Positions 27,488-38,429 of a DNA stretch of 64,000 nucleotides are shown here, piece after piece (positions within the stretch are counted from its first letter, which is position 1; every line of letters starts with the position of its first letter). Location of the stretch: assembly GCA_040384325.1 (NCBI GenBank), contig JAZKJL010000004.1, positions 1 to 64,000 of the forward strand. The letters are read 5' to 3'. The notes under the pieces were generated by a model. It had not been told where the DNA came from. It saw nothing but the letters and a program-made list of their open reading frames with translations, and ran no database searches. The position numbers and the translations under genes are program-made. The stretch comes from JACMLX01 sp040384325. Lineage in GTDB: Bacteria; Gemmatimonadota; Gemmatimonadetes; Gemmatimonadales; Gemmatimonadaceae.

Positions 27488-28509
27488 GTGCACCTGGTGA
27501 TGCCGTGATCGCGCTGCAAGACGTGACCAAGTCGTTCCGCGCCGATCGGGCGCTGCTCCGTCGCTTGCGTGGCGCGCCGGGCACTGCGCCGCGCGCCGTG
27601 CTGGATGCCGTCACGCTCACCGTGCCGCGCGGCCAGATCTTCGGCCTCGTCGGCGCCAATGGCGCTGGCAAGACCACGCTGCTCAAGATCCTGTCCACCG
27701 TGCTGCTCCCCGATCGCGGCAGCGTGACGGTGGATGGCATCGATGCCCTTGCACATCCGGCACAGGTGCGCCGCAAGCTGGCGGTGGTGCCGGCCGACGA
27801 GCGCGCCTTGTTCTGGCGCATCAGCGCCACCGAGAACGTGCGGCTGTTCGCATCGATGTACGGCCTCCGTGGGCAGGAGCGCGACGACGCGGTGGTGCGA
27901 GCGCTGGAGCTGGTCGGCCTTGGCAATGCGGGACGCCAGCAGGTGGGCAGCTTCTCGTCCGGCATGCGGCAGCGCACGCTGATCGCACGCGCACTGGTGA
28001 CGCGGCCGCCGATCCTGATCCTCGACGAGCCGACACGCAGCCTCGATCCCGTCACGGCGCGTGAGCTGCGCCGCTTCATCCGCGACGTGCTGTGCACGGA
28101 GCTCGGCGCCACGATCCTGCTCGCCACCCACAGCACCGAAGAGGCGCTGCAGCTGTGTGATCGCGCGGCGCTGCTGGTGCGTGGCCGCGTGGTCGCCACC
28201 GACACTCTGGCGCAACTGCACGCATCGGTCGGTGGTGCGAGGGTACGGGTGCGCGTCGATGCGGCACATGAGGCGCGTGCGCGGGCGCTGCTGCACCTGC
28301 CCGTGGACGTCATTTCACCCGCGCAGGATGGCCTGGTGACGCTGCTCGCCACGCTGCCGGACATCGCCCATGCGCCGGTGGTGGTGGAGGCGCTGGTGCG
28401 CGCCAGCGTGCGGGTGGCGGAGTTCGCACCGGTGCCGGTGACGCTGGCCGACCTGCTCGATGCCGCGGCGCCGCGCCCGCCGCGCGACGAGGTGTTGCGC
28501 CATGCATAA
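27484..28509 (+). CDS. ABC-2-type transporter ATP-binding protein
   Basis: 341 aa from ATG 27484, overlapping the kinase stop by 4 nt. The nucleotide-binding domain is complete: Walker A GANGAGKTT, a Q-loop region VVPADERALF with no glutamine visible at the usual place, the ABC signature FSSGMRQR, Walker B ILILDEP and the H-loop ATHSTEE. The DrrA/CcmA-like C-terminal extension follows. With the membrane protein encoded next it should form an exporter; here the likely cargo is the modified peptide. Classical lasso exporters fuse membrane and ATPase domains in one chain, so this split arrangement is different. Confidence 0.92.
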   Translation: MSAPGDAVIALQDVTKSFRADRALLRRLRGAPGTAPRAVLDAVTLTVPRGQIFGLVGANGAGKTTLLKILSTVLLPDRGSVTVDGIDALAHPAQVRRKLAVVPADERALFWRISATENVRLFASMYGLRGQERDDAVVRALELVGLGNAGRQQVGSFSSGMRQRTLIARALVTRPPILILDEPTRSLDPVTARELRRFIRDVLCTELGATILLATHSTEEALQLCDRAALLVRGRVVATDTLAQLHASVGGARVRVRVDAAHEARARALLHLPVDVISPAQDGLVTLLATLPDIAHAPVVVEALVRASVRVAEFAPVPVTLADLLDAAAPRPPRDEVLRHA

Positions 28510-29305
28510 GCTGCTCGCGGTGGCCCGCGCCTACTCGCTCGGCATGCTCACCTATCGCACCCGCACGCTGGTCAGCCTGCTCTCGGTGCTGCTGGCGGTG
28601 ATCCCGGTGTACTTCGTGGCCGGTGCGCTGCAGCCGCTGGCCGCGAAGGCGATCGCATCGGAATCCACCGAATACTTCACGTACCTCATCGTCGGCTCGG
28701 TGGCCACGTTCGTGATCGCGGAGTCGGTGTCGGCGATCCCGTCGCTGATCAACAGCTACATCAGTTCCGGCACGCTCGAACAGTTGCTGACGACGCCGAT
28801 CCGCTGGCCCGCACTGGTGGGCGGCCTGACGACGTACGGGTATGGGTGGGTGGCGTTGCGTGCGATGGTGCTGCTGGTGACGGCGTGGGTGTGGGCCACC
28901 TCGACGATCGCCTGGCCGCGCATGCTCGAGTTCACGGTGATCATGGCGATGCTGGCGGTGGCCTACAGCGGCATCGGACTGGTGGCCGGCGCGCTGGTGC
29001 TCTCGGTGCGCTCGTCGCTCTTCATCCCGCAGGCGGTGACCACCATCTCGGCGCTGCTCGGCACGGTGTATTTTCCGGCCACCGTGCTGCCGCCGGCGTT
29101 CGCGCCATTCGCGGCCTTCGTGCCGCTGACACCGGCGCTGCGCGCGGCGCGGCAGGTGTTGCTACGCGACCAGTCGCTGGCGCTGGTGATGCCCGACCTG
29201 CTGCAGTTGCTGGCATGGGCGGTGGCGGGTGCGGTGATCGGTGGCGGCGCATTCCACCTGGCGCTGCACCGTGCGCGCCGGTCCGGCACGTTGACGCAGT
29301 ACTGA
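28502..29305 (+). CDS. ABC-2-type transporter permease
   Basis: 267 aa from ATG 28502, overlapping the ATPase stop by 8 nt; an earlier in-frame ATG at 28460 would overlap more. About six hydrophobic segments are visible (e.g. LVSLLSVLLAVIPVYFVAGA, YLIVGSVATFVIAESV, FTVIMAMLAVAYSGIGLVAG), typical of the ABC-2 family membrane subunit. It partners the preceding ATPase as a peptide or lipid exporter in the inner membrane. Assignment to RiPP export is from operon position. Confidence 0.9.
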   Translation: MHKLLAVARAYSLGMLTYRTRTLVSLLSVLLAVIPVYFVAGALQPLAAKAIASESTEYFTYLIVGSVATFVIAESVSAIPSLINSYISSGTLEQLLTTPIRWPALVGGLTTYGYGWVALRAMVLLVTAWVWATSTIAWPRMLEFTVIMAMLAVAYSGIGLVAGALVLSVRSSLFIPQAVTTISALLGTVYFPATVLPPAFAPFAAFVPLTPALRAARQVLLRDQSLALVMPDLLQLLAWAVAGAVIGGGAFHLALHRARRSGTLTQY

Positions 29306-29318
29306 GCCACCGCGCCGC

Positions 29319-30497
29319 ATGCCCGCCTCACTCACACCCTCCGCGGCGCAGGCGCTGCTCTCGCCATCGGCCCGGGTGCTGCTGGCATCCGCGCGCCCCG
29401 ATCCCGCCACGATCGGCGCGCTGCCATGGGCCGACGTGCACTGGCCCACGCTGGTGTCGCTGATGGCCTATGAGCGTGCCGAGGGACCGGTGTACCGGCT
29501 GATGCTGGCGGCGCCATACGGCGTGGTGCCGGACGACGTGCTGGTGGCGGCGCAGGGGCTGGACCGGGTGGCCCGATTCCGCGCGGCCGAACTCAGTGAC
29601 GCGGCCGCCTCGGCCTGCGACGTGCTGCATGGCGCCGGCATCACCGCACTCTGGCTGAAGGGCGCGGCGCTGGCGATGCAGAGTCCGGCTGGATTCGCGG
29701 TGCGCAACATGGGCGACCTCGACCTGCTGGTCGCCCCATCGGAGATCGAGCAGGCTCGGCAGGCATTGGCGCGAGCCGGCTGGTCATCGGGACTGGGCGC
29801 CGGTTACGACGCCCATCACCACGAGGCGCCGATGCTGCGCCCGGGTGGCCTGCGGCTCGAACTCCACAGCGGCCTCTTCCCGCCGGGGCACCCCTTCGCC
29901 GCCGATTCGGCATCGACCTGGCTGGCGCGGGGGGAAATGGTCCACTGGGGCACGCGCCCGGTGCTGGTGCTGCCGAAGGTGTGGCACGTGGTGCACGCGT
30001 CGGCCCATTGGGCGTGGAGCCACGAGGGGACCGTCGGCACCTGGCAGTACCTGCACGACGTGGCGCGGCTCACCGAGGGGTGGTCGGCGGATGGGCCGGA
30101 GTGGGCATCGGTGGTGCAGTCTGCCGAACTGATCTGGGCGGCGATGCCGGTGGGGTGGGCGACGTGGACGGCGAGTCGACTGGGCGGGTCGGCGGTGAGC
30201 GAGGCGGTGGTGGGACGGCTGCGCGGTGCCGCCGGGCCGCTGGGCGGGCTGGCGGAGCGGCAGTGGGTGCTGGCCGCGTTGCACTCCCCGGCCGGGAGTC
30301 CGTCGGTGCGCTGGTCGCGGTTCTGGTGGCGTCAGGCGATGCGCGGCCTGGGTGACGACGGGGGCCGGTGGCCGTGGGCGGCGGGTCGCGGCGCGGCGCT
30401 GGCGTCACCGGAGACACCGGCAACGGTGGTGCCTGGCGGGGTCGTGGCGCGGGTGCAGCGCTGGCAGCGCCACCTCGGCCGGATGCTGCGCGGCTAG
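29319..30497 (+). CDS. Nucleotidyltransferase-family protein of the RiPP operon
   Basis: 392 aa, starting 13 nt after the permease. The region LWLKGAALAM ... VRNMGDLDLLVAP carries the lysine and GDLDLL aspartate pair typical of the uncharacterised nucleotidyltransferase family (PF14907-like) that recurs in lasso and other RiPP clusters. A HHHEAP and LHSGLFPPGHPF segment follows, which may complete a metal site. The C-terminal third is Trp/Gly-rich and not recognised. It might transfer a nucleotide or related group to the peptide, but no reaction is established for close relatives that I can name. It is the last gene of the operon. Confidence 0.75.
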   Translation: MPASLTPSAAQALLSPSARVLLASARPDPATIGALPWADVHWPTLVSLMAYERAEGPVYRLMLAAPYGVVPDDVLVAAQGLDRVARFRAAELSDAAASACDVLHGAGITALWLKGAALAMQSPAGFAVRNMGDLDLLVAPSEIEQARQALARAGWSSGLGAGYDAHHHEAPMLRPGGLRLELHSGLFPPGHPFAADSASTWLARGEMVHWGTRPVLVLPKVWHVVHASAHWAWSHEGTVGTWQYLHDVARLTEGWSADGPEWASVVQSAELIWAAMPVGWATWTASRLGGSAVSEAVVGRLRGAAGPLGGLAERQWVLAALHSPAGSPSVRWSRFWWRQAMRGLGDDGGRWPWAAGRGAALASPETPATVVPGGVVARVQRWQRHLGRMLRG

Positions 30498-30555
30498 CGC
30501 TGCGCGCTGGCGATTCCGGCGGGCTCGGCCCTGCGTCGGATGTCACTGCCGGGCA

Positions 30556-30583
30556 TTGACTTGGGGGACCTCACCGCTAATTT
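30556..30583 (+). promoter_or_regulatory. Probable promoter of the fusA super-operon
   Basis: TTGACT at 30556-30561 and TAATTT at 30578-30583 with a 16-nt spacer, 59 nt past the nucleotidyltransferase stop. Transcription from it would begin near 30590 and give a fusA leader of about 210 nt. Confidence 0.65.
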
Positions 30584-30606
30584 CCCCAGTCTGTCTCGCA
30601 CAAAAG

Positions 30607-30648
30607 ATGGCGCTGGCGCCCTATGGCTGCCGCGACATCACCAAATGA
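30607..30648 (+). other. Possible 13-codon leader ORF in the fusA leader
   Basis: An ATG-started 13-codon frame (MALAPYGCRDITK) lies just downstream of the predicted start of transcription and before the leader terminator. It has no good Shine-Dalgarno and could be chance. It is listed because a translated leader would fit attenuation. Confidence 0.2.
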
Positions 30649-30708
30649 GACGTCGCCACTGGCGGCGCGCCTTGGGTCCCCACGCAGTCCGCGTGTACCC
30701 GGCGGCAG

Positions 30709-30756
30709 CGAATGGATATCGGCCCCATCGGGGTGCCTGGATCCATTCGGTTTTTT
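30709..30756 (+). terminator. Intrinsic terminator inside the fusA leader (possible attenuator)
   Basis: The outer stem CGAATGGAT (30709-30717) pairs perfectly with ATCCATTCG (30741-30749). An inner GC hairpin (30721-30726 with 30731-30737) is stacked inside, and a six-T run follows at 30751-30756. It lies downstream of the predicted fusA promoter and only 45 nt before the fusA ATG. It either ends read-through from the RiPP operon or attenuates the ribosomal super-operon. A smaller hairpin (30652-30666) lies upstream in the leader. Confidence 0.8.
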
Positions 30757-30801
30757 GTTGGACTCAACTGGCCTTCGAGCCTCATCTGAGAGTTTCCGAG
30801 C

Positions 30802-32922
<2,121 letters not shown>

Positions 32923-32960
32923 GGCTGCACTGATCACAAACAGGACGAGAGGAAGCAGTC

Positions 32961-34154
<1,194 letters not shown>

Positions 34155-34169
34155 CACTCTGGAGTTTCA

Positions 34170-34478
34170 ATGGCTGGCAAGATTCGGATTCGACTGAAGG
34201 CATTCGATCACGCGGTGATCGACCAGGCGGCGGCAGACATCGTGCGCACGGCCGAGAAGACCGGCGCGCAGGTGTCGGGCCCGATCCCGCTGCCGACGAA
34301 GACGCAGCGGTGGACGGTGCTGCGCTCGCCGCACGTGGACAAGAAGTCGCGGGAGCAGTTCCAGCTGAAGACGCACAAGCGTGTGATCGACATCCTGGAC
34401 TCGAAGGCGCAGACGGTCGATGCGCTGACGAAGCTGGACCTGCCGGCCGGCGTGGACGTCGAGATCAAGGTCGAGTAG
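34170..34478 (+). CDS. rpsJ: 30S ribosomal protein S10
   Basis: Small-subunit head protein, also NusE in antitermination complexes. The 102-aa chain (KIRIRLKAFDHAVIDQAAADIV ... VEIKVE) is the normal length. It opens the S10 cluster and follows tuf by 15 nt, as in many bacteria. A 140-nt gap with a perfect hairpin separates it from rplC, which is larger than any other spacing in the cluster. Confidence 0.97.
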   Translation: MAGKIRIRLKAFDHAVIDQAAADIVRTAEKTGAQVSGPIPLPTKTQRWTVLRSPHVDKKSREQFQLKTHKRVIDILDSKAQTVDALTKLDLPAGVDVEIKVE

Positions 34479-34494
34479 GCGCAGGTGCAGGTCT

Positions 34495-34514
34495 GCGGGA
34501 CCCTCGGGTCCCGC
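34495..34514 (+). promoter_or_regulatory. GC hairpin between rpsJ and rplC
   Basis: A perfect 8-bp stem, GCGGGACC (34495-34502) with GGTCCCGC (34507-34514), closes a CTCG tetraloop. There is no T-run, so it is not a standard terminator. It lies in the only long gap (140 nt) inside the S10 operon and could be a ribosomal-protein binding or RNA processing site. Confidence 0.4.
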
Positions 34515-34618
34515 GGTGCGGGTTCGCCGCCGGAATTCGCCGGTGGGAGCCAGAGTCCAACTGCCGTTGTCGTCGCGGGCCGCACGCCGCGCCGGGCAGT
34601 GACTGAGCTGAGAGAGAT

Positions 34619-35302
34619 ATGATCGGCATCATTGGACGAAAGGTCGGGATGACCCAGATCTTCAACGAGATCGGGCAGCAGATCCCGGTGACCGTGGTGG
34701 AGGCGACTCCGAACACGGTGACGAAGGTGATGGAGAAGGCGACGGCCGGCTTTGCGTCGGTCGAGCTGGGCTACGGCGCGCAGCGCGTGCGCCGCGAGTC
34801 GAAGCCGGGTGAGCGCACCCCGCGCGGCAATCGCGCACCGAAGGCCGAAGTCGGGCATGCCGCGAAGGCGGGCCTGACCAATCCGCCCGAGGTCATCCGC
34901 AGCTTCCGCATCGATGACGCGCCGGGGAAGAACCCCGAGATCGCGACCTACGAGTTGGGGCAGCAGCTGACCGTCGAGCTGTTCGCGCCGGGCGAGATCG
35001 TGAAGGTCACCGGCACCAGCAAGGGCCGTGGCTTCCAGGGTGTCGTGAAGCGCTACGGCTTCGGTGGTGGTCCCAACACGCACGGCAACACCAAGCACCG
35101 TCGTCCGGGCTCGATCGGACCGGGCACGGATCCGTCGCGCGTGATCAAGGGCAAGAAGATGCCCGGTCACTATGGCGATCATCGTCACACCCAGATCGGC
35201 CTGCGGGTCGAGAAGGTGGACGCGGAGCGCAACCTGATCTACATCCGTGGCGCAGTGGCGGGTCCGACCAACGGAATCGTCCTCGTCAAGAAGCAGGGCT
35301 GA
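34619..35302 (+). CDS. rplC: 50S ribosomal protein L3
   Basis: Early-assembly large-subunit protein near the peptidyl-transferase centre. It is 227 aa, beginning MIGIIGRKVGMTQIF, and contains the conserved central extension (KGRGFQGVVKRYGFGGGPNTHG, KMPGHYGDHRHTQ). The length is slightly above the E. coli protein (209 aa). It starts after the 140-nt gap with purine-rich GAGAGAG just upstream, and its stop is 4 nt before rplD. Confidence 0.97.
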   Translation: MIGIIGRKVGMTQIFNEIGQQIPVTVVEATPNTVTKVMEKATAGFASVELGYGAQRVRRESKPGERTPRGNRAPKAEVGHAAKAGLTNPPEVIRSFRIDDAPGKNPEIATYELGQQLTVELFAPGEIVKVTGTSKGRGFQGVVKRYGFGGGPNTHGNTKHRRPGSIGPGTDPSRVIKGKKMPGHYGDHRHTQIGLRVEKVDAERNLIYIRGAVAGPTNGIVLVKKQG

Positions 35303-35306
35303 GCCG

Positions 35307-35945
35307 ATGACGACAGAGAACACGACACTGCAGGCACGCGCGTTCGGCGCGGACGGCAAGGCCAAGGGCGCGATCACGCTGCCCGAGGTGCTGTTCGACG
35401 GAACCGTGAACGTGCCGGTGATGCACCAGGTGGTGAAGGCCACGCTGGCCAACCAGCGCCAGGGCACCGCGTCGACCAAGACGCGCGGCAAGGTGGTGGG
35501 TGGCAACCAGAAGCCGTGGAAGCAGAAGGGCACCGGCCGCGCCCGTCAGGGCTCGACCCGCGCGCCGCACTGGCCCGGTGGTGGTACGGTCTTCGGCCCG
35601 ACGCCGCGTGACTACACGCAGCGCGTGCAGAAGAAGGTCCGCACGCTCGGCAAGAAGAGCGCGCTGAACGTCCGCGCCCGCGAGAACGACCTGCTGGTGA
35701 TCGATGCCTTCGAGATGAAGGCGCCGAGCACCAAGGCGATGCTGGGGCTGCTGGGCAAGCTCGGCGTGGCCGACCGCAAGGTGCTGTTCCTGACGGATGG
35801 CGTGAAGCCGATGACGTTCCTCAGCGCACGCAACATCCCGTCGACCCACGTGATGCCGTATCAGGACGTCGGCACCTATCACGTGCTCTGGTCGGACGTG
35901 GTCATCATCGAAGCGTCGGCGCTGTCCGCCGCGGAGGCGAAGTAA
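35307..35945 (+). CDS. rplD: 50S ribosomal protein L4
   Basis: Large-subunit exit-tunnel protein, and in E. coli the autogenous repressor of the S10 operon. It is 212 aa from ATG 35307, four bases after the rplC stop; the in-frame extension to 35247 overlaps rplC and is rejected. The tunnel loop KVVGGNQKPWKQKGTGRARQ and the following RAPHWPGGGTVFGP are typical. Whether it represses this operon is unknown. Confidence 0.97.
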   Translation: MTTENTTLQARAFGADGKAKGAITLPEVLFDGTVNVPVMHQVVKATLANQRQGTASTKTRGKVVGGNQKPWKQKGTGRARQGSTRAPHWPGGGTVFGPTPRDYTQRVQKKVRTLGKKSALNVRARENDLLVIDAFEMKAPSTKAMLGLLGKLGVADRKVLFLTDGVKPMTFLSARNIPSTHVMPYQDVGTYHVLWSDVVIIEASALSAAEAK

Positions 35946-35948
35946 CCG

Positions 35949-36236
35949 ATGCCGACGATCCACGAGACCATCGTGCGGCCGATCATCAGTGAGCGGACCA
36001 GCACGGCGTACCAGAACCTCGGCGAGTACACGTTCGAGGTGCACCCGAAGTCGACCAAGCACGGCATCGCGAACGCCATCCAGGTGTTGTTCGGCGTGAC
36101 GGTGACCGACGTGTGGACGCTCAACTGCCGCGGCAAGAGCCGGACGGTGGGGCAGTCCAAGGGGAAGCGTCCCAACTACAAGAAGGCGATCGTGCGGCTG
36201 AAGGCCGGAGACACGATCCCGGTCTTCGAGGGTTAA
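35949..36236 (+). CDS. rplW: 50S ribosomal protein L23
   Basis: Exit-port protein that docks trigger factor and SRP. It has 95 aa with the family core RPIISERTSTAYQNLGEYTFEV and FGVTVTDVWTLNCRGK. It starts 3 nt after the rplD stop and ends 3 nt before rplB, in the standard S10-operon order. Confidence 0.97.
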   Translation: MPTIHETIVRPIISERTSTAYQNLGEYTFEVHPKSTKHGIANAIQVLFGVTVTDVWTLNCRGKSRTVGQSKGKRPNYKKAIVRLKAGDTIPVFEG

Positions 36237-36239
36237 GCG

Positions 36240-37070
36240 ATGGGCATCCGTCAATTCAAGCCGGTGACCAAGTCGTCGCGCTTCCGCAGCGTGTCGGACT
36301 TCGCCGTGATCACGCGCTCGACGCCGGAGAAGTCGCTGACCGAGCCGCTCAAGAAGAGCGGCGGTCGTGACAACCACGGCCACATCTCGATGCGCCGCAT
36401 CGGCGGTGGGCACAAGCGCAAGTACCGCATCATCGACTTCAAGCGCAACAAGTTCGGCATGGTCGCCACGGTGCGCGAGATCGAGTACGACCCGAACCGC
36501 TCGGCGCGCATCGCGCTGGTGGAGTACGCGGATGGCGAGAAGCGCTACATCATCCACCCGAAGGGCCTGAACGTCGGCGACACGATCGTCAGCGGCCCGG
36601 GGTCGGACGTGCGCCTGGCCAACTGCCTGCCGCTGCGCGAGATGCCGCTGGGCACTGCGGTGCACAACGTGGAGCTGAAGCCGGGCAAGGGCGGCCAGCT
36701 GGCCCGCTCGGCCGGCTCGAGCCTGACGGTGATGGCGAAGGAAGGGGACTATGTGACGCTGCGCCTGCCGAGTTCGGAGATGCGCATGATCCATGGCACC
36801 TGCATGGCGACGATCGGCGAAGTGGGCAATGCCGAGCACGAGCTGCTGAGCCACGGCAAGGCCGGCAAGAGCCGCTGGCTGGGCAAGCGTCCGAAGGTGC
36901 GCGGTGAAGTGATGAACCCGGTCGACCACCCGCACGGTGGCCGCACGCGCGGTGGCCGCAACGTGGTGGACAAGTGGGGCAACAAGGAAGGCGTGAAGAC
37001 GCGCAACAAGAAGAAGGCCTCGCAGCGCCTGATCGTGCGTGGTCGCAAGCGTGGCAAGGCAACCCAGTAA
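36240..37070 (+). CDS. rplB: 50S ribosomal protein L2
   Basis: Peptidyl-transferase-centre protein needed for subunit association. It has 276 aa, full length, starting MGIRQFKPVTKSSRFRSV. The conserved motifs HKRKYRIIDFKRNK and NPVDHPHGGRTRGGR are present; the latter holds the essential histidine. It is spaced 3 nt from rplW and 15 nt from rpsS. Confidence 0.98.
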   Translation: MGIRQFKPVTKSSRFRSVSDFAVITRSTPEKSLTEPLKKSGGRDNHGHISMRRIGGGHKRKYRIIDFKRNKFGMVATVREIEYDPNRSARIALVEYADGEKRYIIHPKGLNVGDTIVSGPGSDVRLANCLPLREMPLGTAVHNVELKPGKGGQLARSAGSSLTVMAKEGDYVTLRLPSSEMRMIHGTCMATIGEVGNAEHELLSHGKAGKSRWLGKRPKVRGEVMNPVDHPHGGRTRGGRNVVDKWGNKEGVKTRNKKKASQRLIVRGRKRGKATQ

Positions 37071-37085
37071 CCGGAGCGACGACTA

Positions 37086-37391
37086 ATGGCTCGGAGTCTG
37101 AAGAAGGGGCCGTTCGTGCAGACGCGCCTGGTGGAACGGGTGGCTGCGATGAACGCGAAGAACGAGAAGAAGGTGATCAAGACGTGGAGCCGCGCCAGCA
37201 CGGTGCTGCCGGACTTCGTCGGGCACACCTTCGCGGTGCACAACGGCAACAAGTTCGTGCCCGTGTACGTGACGGAGAACATGGTCGGCCACAAGTTCGG
37301 CGAGTTCTCGCCGACGCGGCTGTTCCGCGGCCACGTGGGGCAGAAGGCGGCCGACAAGAAGACCGGCGGCGCGCCGAAGGGAGGCAAGTAA
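37086..37391 (+). CDS. rpsS: 30S ribosomal protein S19
   Basis: Head protein of the small subunit that contacts S13 and the A-site tRNA region. The 101-aa chain contains MARSLKKGPFVQTRLVERV and HNGNKFVPVYVTENMVGHKFGEFSPTR in pieces as expected. The C-terminus (ADKKTGGAPKGGK) is slightly longer and more basic than in E. coli. It ends 3 nt before rplV. Confidence 0.97.
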   Translation: MARSLKKGPFVQTRLVERVAAMNAKNEKKVIKTWSRASTVLPDFVGHTFAVHNGNKFVPVYVTENMVGHKFGEFSPTRLFRGHVGQKAADKKTGGAPKGGK

Positions 37392-37394
37392 GCC

Positions 37395-37757
37395 ATGGCA
37401 ACCGAAGCGAAGGCCATCCAGCGTGGCACGCGGCAGTCGCCCTACAAGGTGCGCCTGGTCGTCGACCAGATCCGCGGCAAGAGCGTGAACGAGGCGCTGG
37501 CGCTGCTGCAGTTCTCGAAGAAGCACGCCGCCAAGGAGATCAAGAAGGTGCTCGACTCGGCGGTGGCGAATGCGGAGTATGCGACCCGTGAGAGCCGGAC
37601 GCCGGTCGATGTCGACCAGCTGATGATCACCCGCGCGGTGGTGAACGAGGGACCGAAGTTGAAGCGCTTCACGCCGGCGGCGATGGGGCGGGCGACGCCG
37701 ATGATCAAGCGGACGAGCCACATCGAGATCACGGTGACTGAGCGGGGGACGCGCTAA
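37395..37757 (+). CDS. rplV: 50S ribosomal protein L22
   Basis: Tunnel-lining large-subunit protein whose loop contacts macrolides. The 120-aa sequence has the family start SPYKVRLVVDQIRGKSVNEA and the tunnel hairpin RFTPAAMGRATPMIKRTSHI, which has no obvious resistance-type deletion. The last base of its stop codon is the first base of the rpsC ATG, so the two are translationally coupled. Confidence 0.97.
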   Translation: MATEAKAIQRGTRQSPYKVRLVVDQIRGKSVNEALALLQFSKKHAAKEIKKVLDSAVANAEYATRESRTPVDVDQLMITRAVVNEGPKLKRFTPAAMGRATPMIKRTSHIEITVTERGTR

Positions 37758-38416
37758 TGGGCCAGAAGACCAATCCGATCGGCTTTCGCCTTGGCGTGTC
37801 CAAGACGTGGCGGTCGACGTGGTACGCGAACCGGGACTACCCGCAGCTGCTGAAGGAAGACGCGCTGCTGCGGAAGTACCTGCACAAGCGCCTCGAGCAC
37901 GCGGCGCTGTCCGACATCCGCATCGAGCGGAAGCCGGGCAAGGCGACGGTGACGCTGCACACGGGCCGCCCCGGCGTGGTTATCGGCAAGAAGGGCGCGG
38001 AAGTCGACAAGCTGCGCGATGAGCTGGCACAGCTCACTGGCAAGGAGATCGGCATCAACGTCGAGGAGATCAAGCGTCCCGAGCTCGACGCGCAGTTGGT
38101 CGGTGACAACGTCGCCAACCAGCTGGCGCAGCGCATCTCGTTCCGCCGCGCCATGAAGCGCGCGGTGCAGAGCGCGATGCGGATGGGCGCGCAGGGCATC
38201 AAGATCAAGTGCAGCGGGCGCCTGGGCGGTGCGGAAATCGCACGCGTCGAGGGCTACAACGAGGGGCGCACGCCGCTCCACACGCTGCGCGCCGACATCG
38301 ACTACGCGCAGTCCACCGCCAAGACCACGTTCGGCACGATCGGGATCAAGGTCTGGATCTACAAGGGCGAAGTGGTGGAAGACCGGCGTGGCAAGACCTA
38401 CTCGACCGGCGCCTGA
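37757..38416 (+). CDS. rpsC: 30S ribosomal protein S3
   Basis: mRNA-entry-channel protein of the small subunit, with helicase function. The 219-aa chain has the start MGQKTNPIGFRLGV, a KH domain with GRPGVVIGKKGAEVDKLR, and the C-terminal IKVWIYKGEVV. It overlaps the rplV stop by 1 nt and ends 13 nt before rplP. Confidence 0.98.
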   Translation: MGQKTNPIGFRLGVSKTWRSTWYANRDYPQLLKEDALLRKYLHKRLEHAALSDIRIERKPGKATVTLHTGRPGVVIGKKGAEVDKLRDELAQLTGKEIGINVEEIKRPELDAQLVGDNVANQLAQRISFRRAMKRAVQSAMRMGAQGIKIKCSGRLGGAEIARVEGYNEGRTPLHTLRADIDYAQSTAKTTFGTIGIKVWIYKGEVVEDRRGKTYSTGA

Positions 38417-38429
38417 GGATACCTGACCA

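Noticed and set aside
25502..30497. Reading the PqqD-like gene as part of pyrroloquinoline quinone synthesis
   Set aside because: No pqqA, pqqC or pqqE is nearby, while a lasso-type leader peptide, B2 peptidase and HPrK-like kinase are, so a RiPP recognition role fits better.
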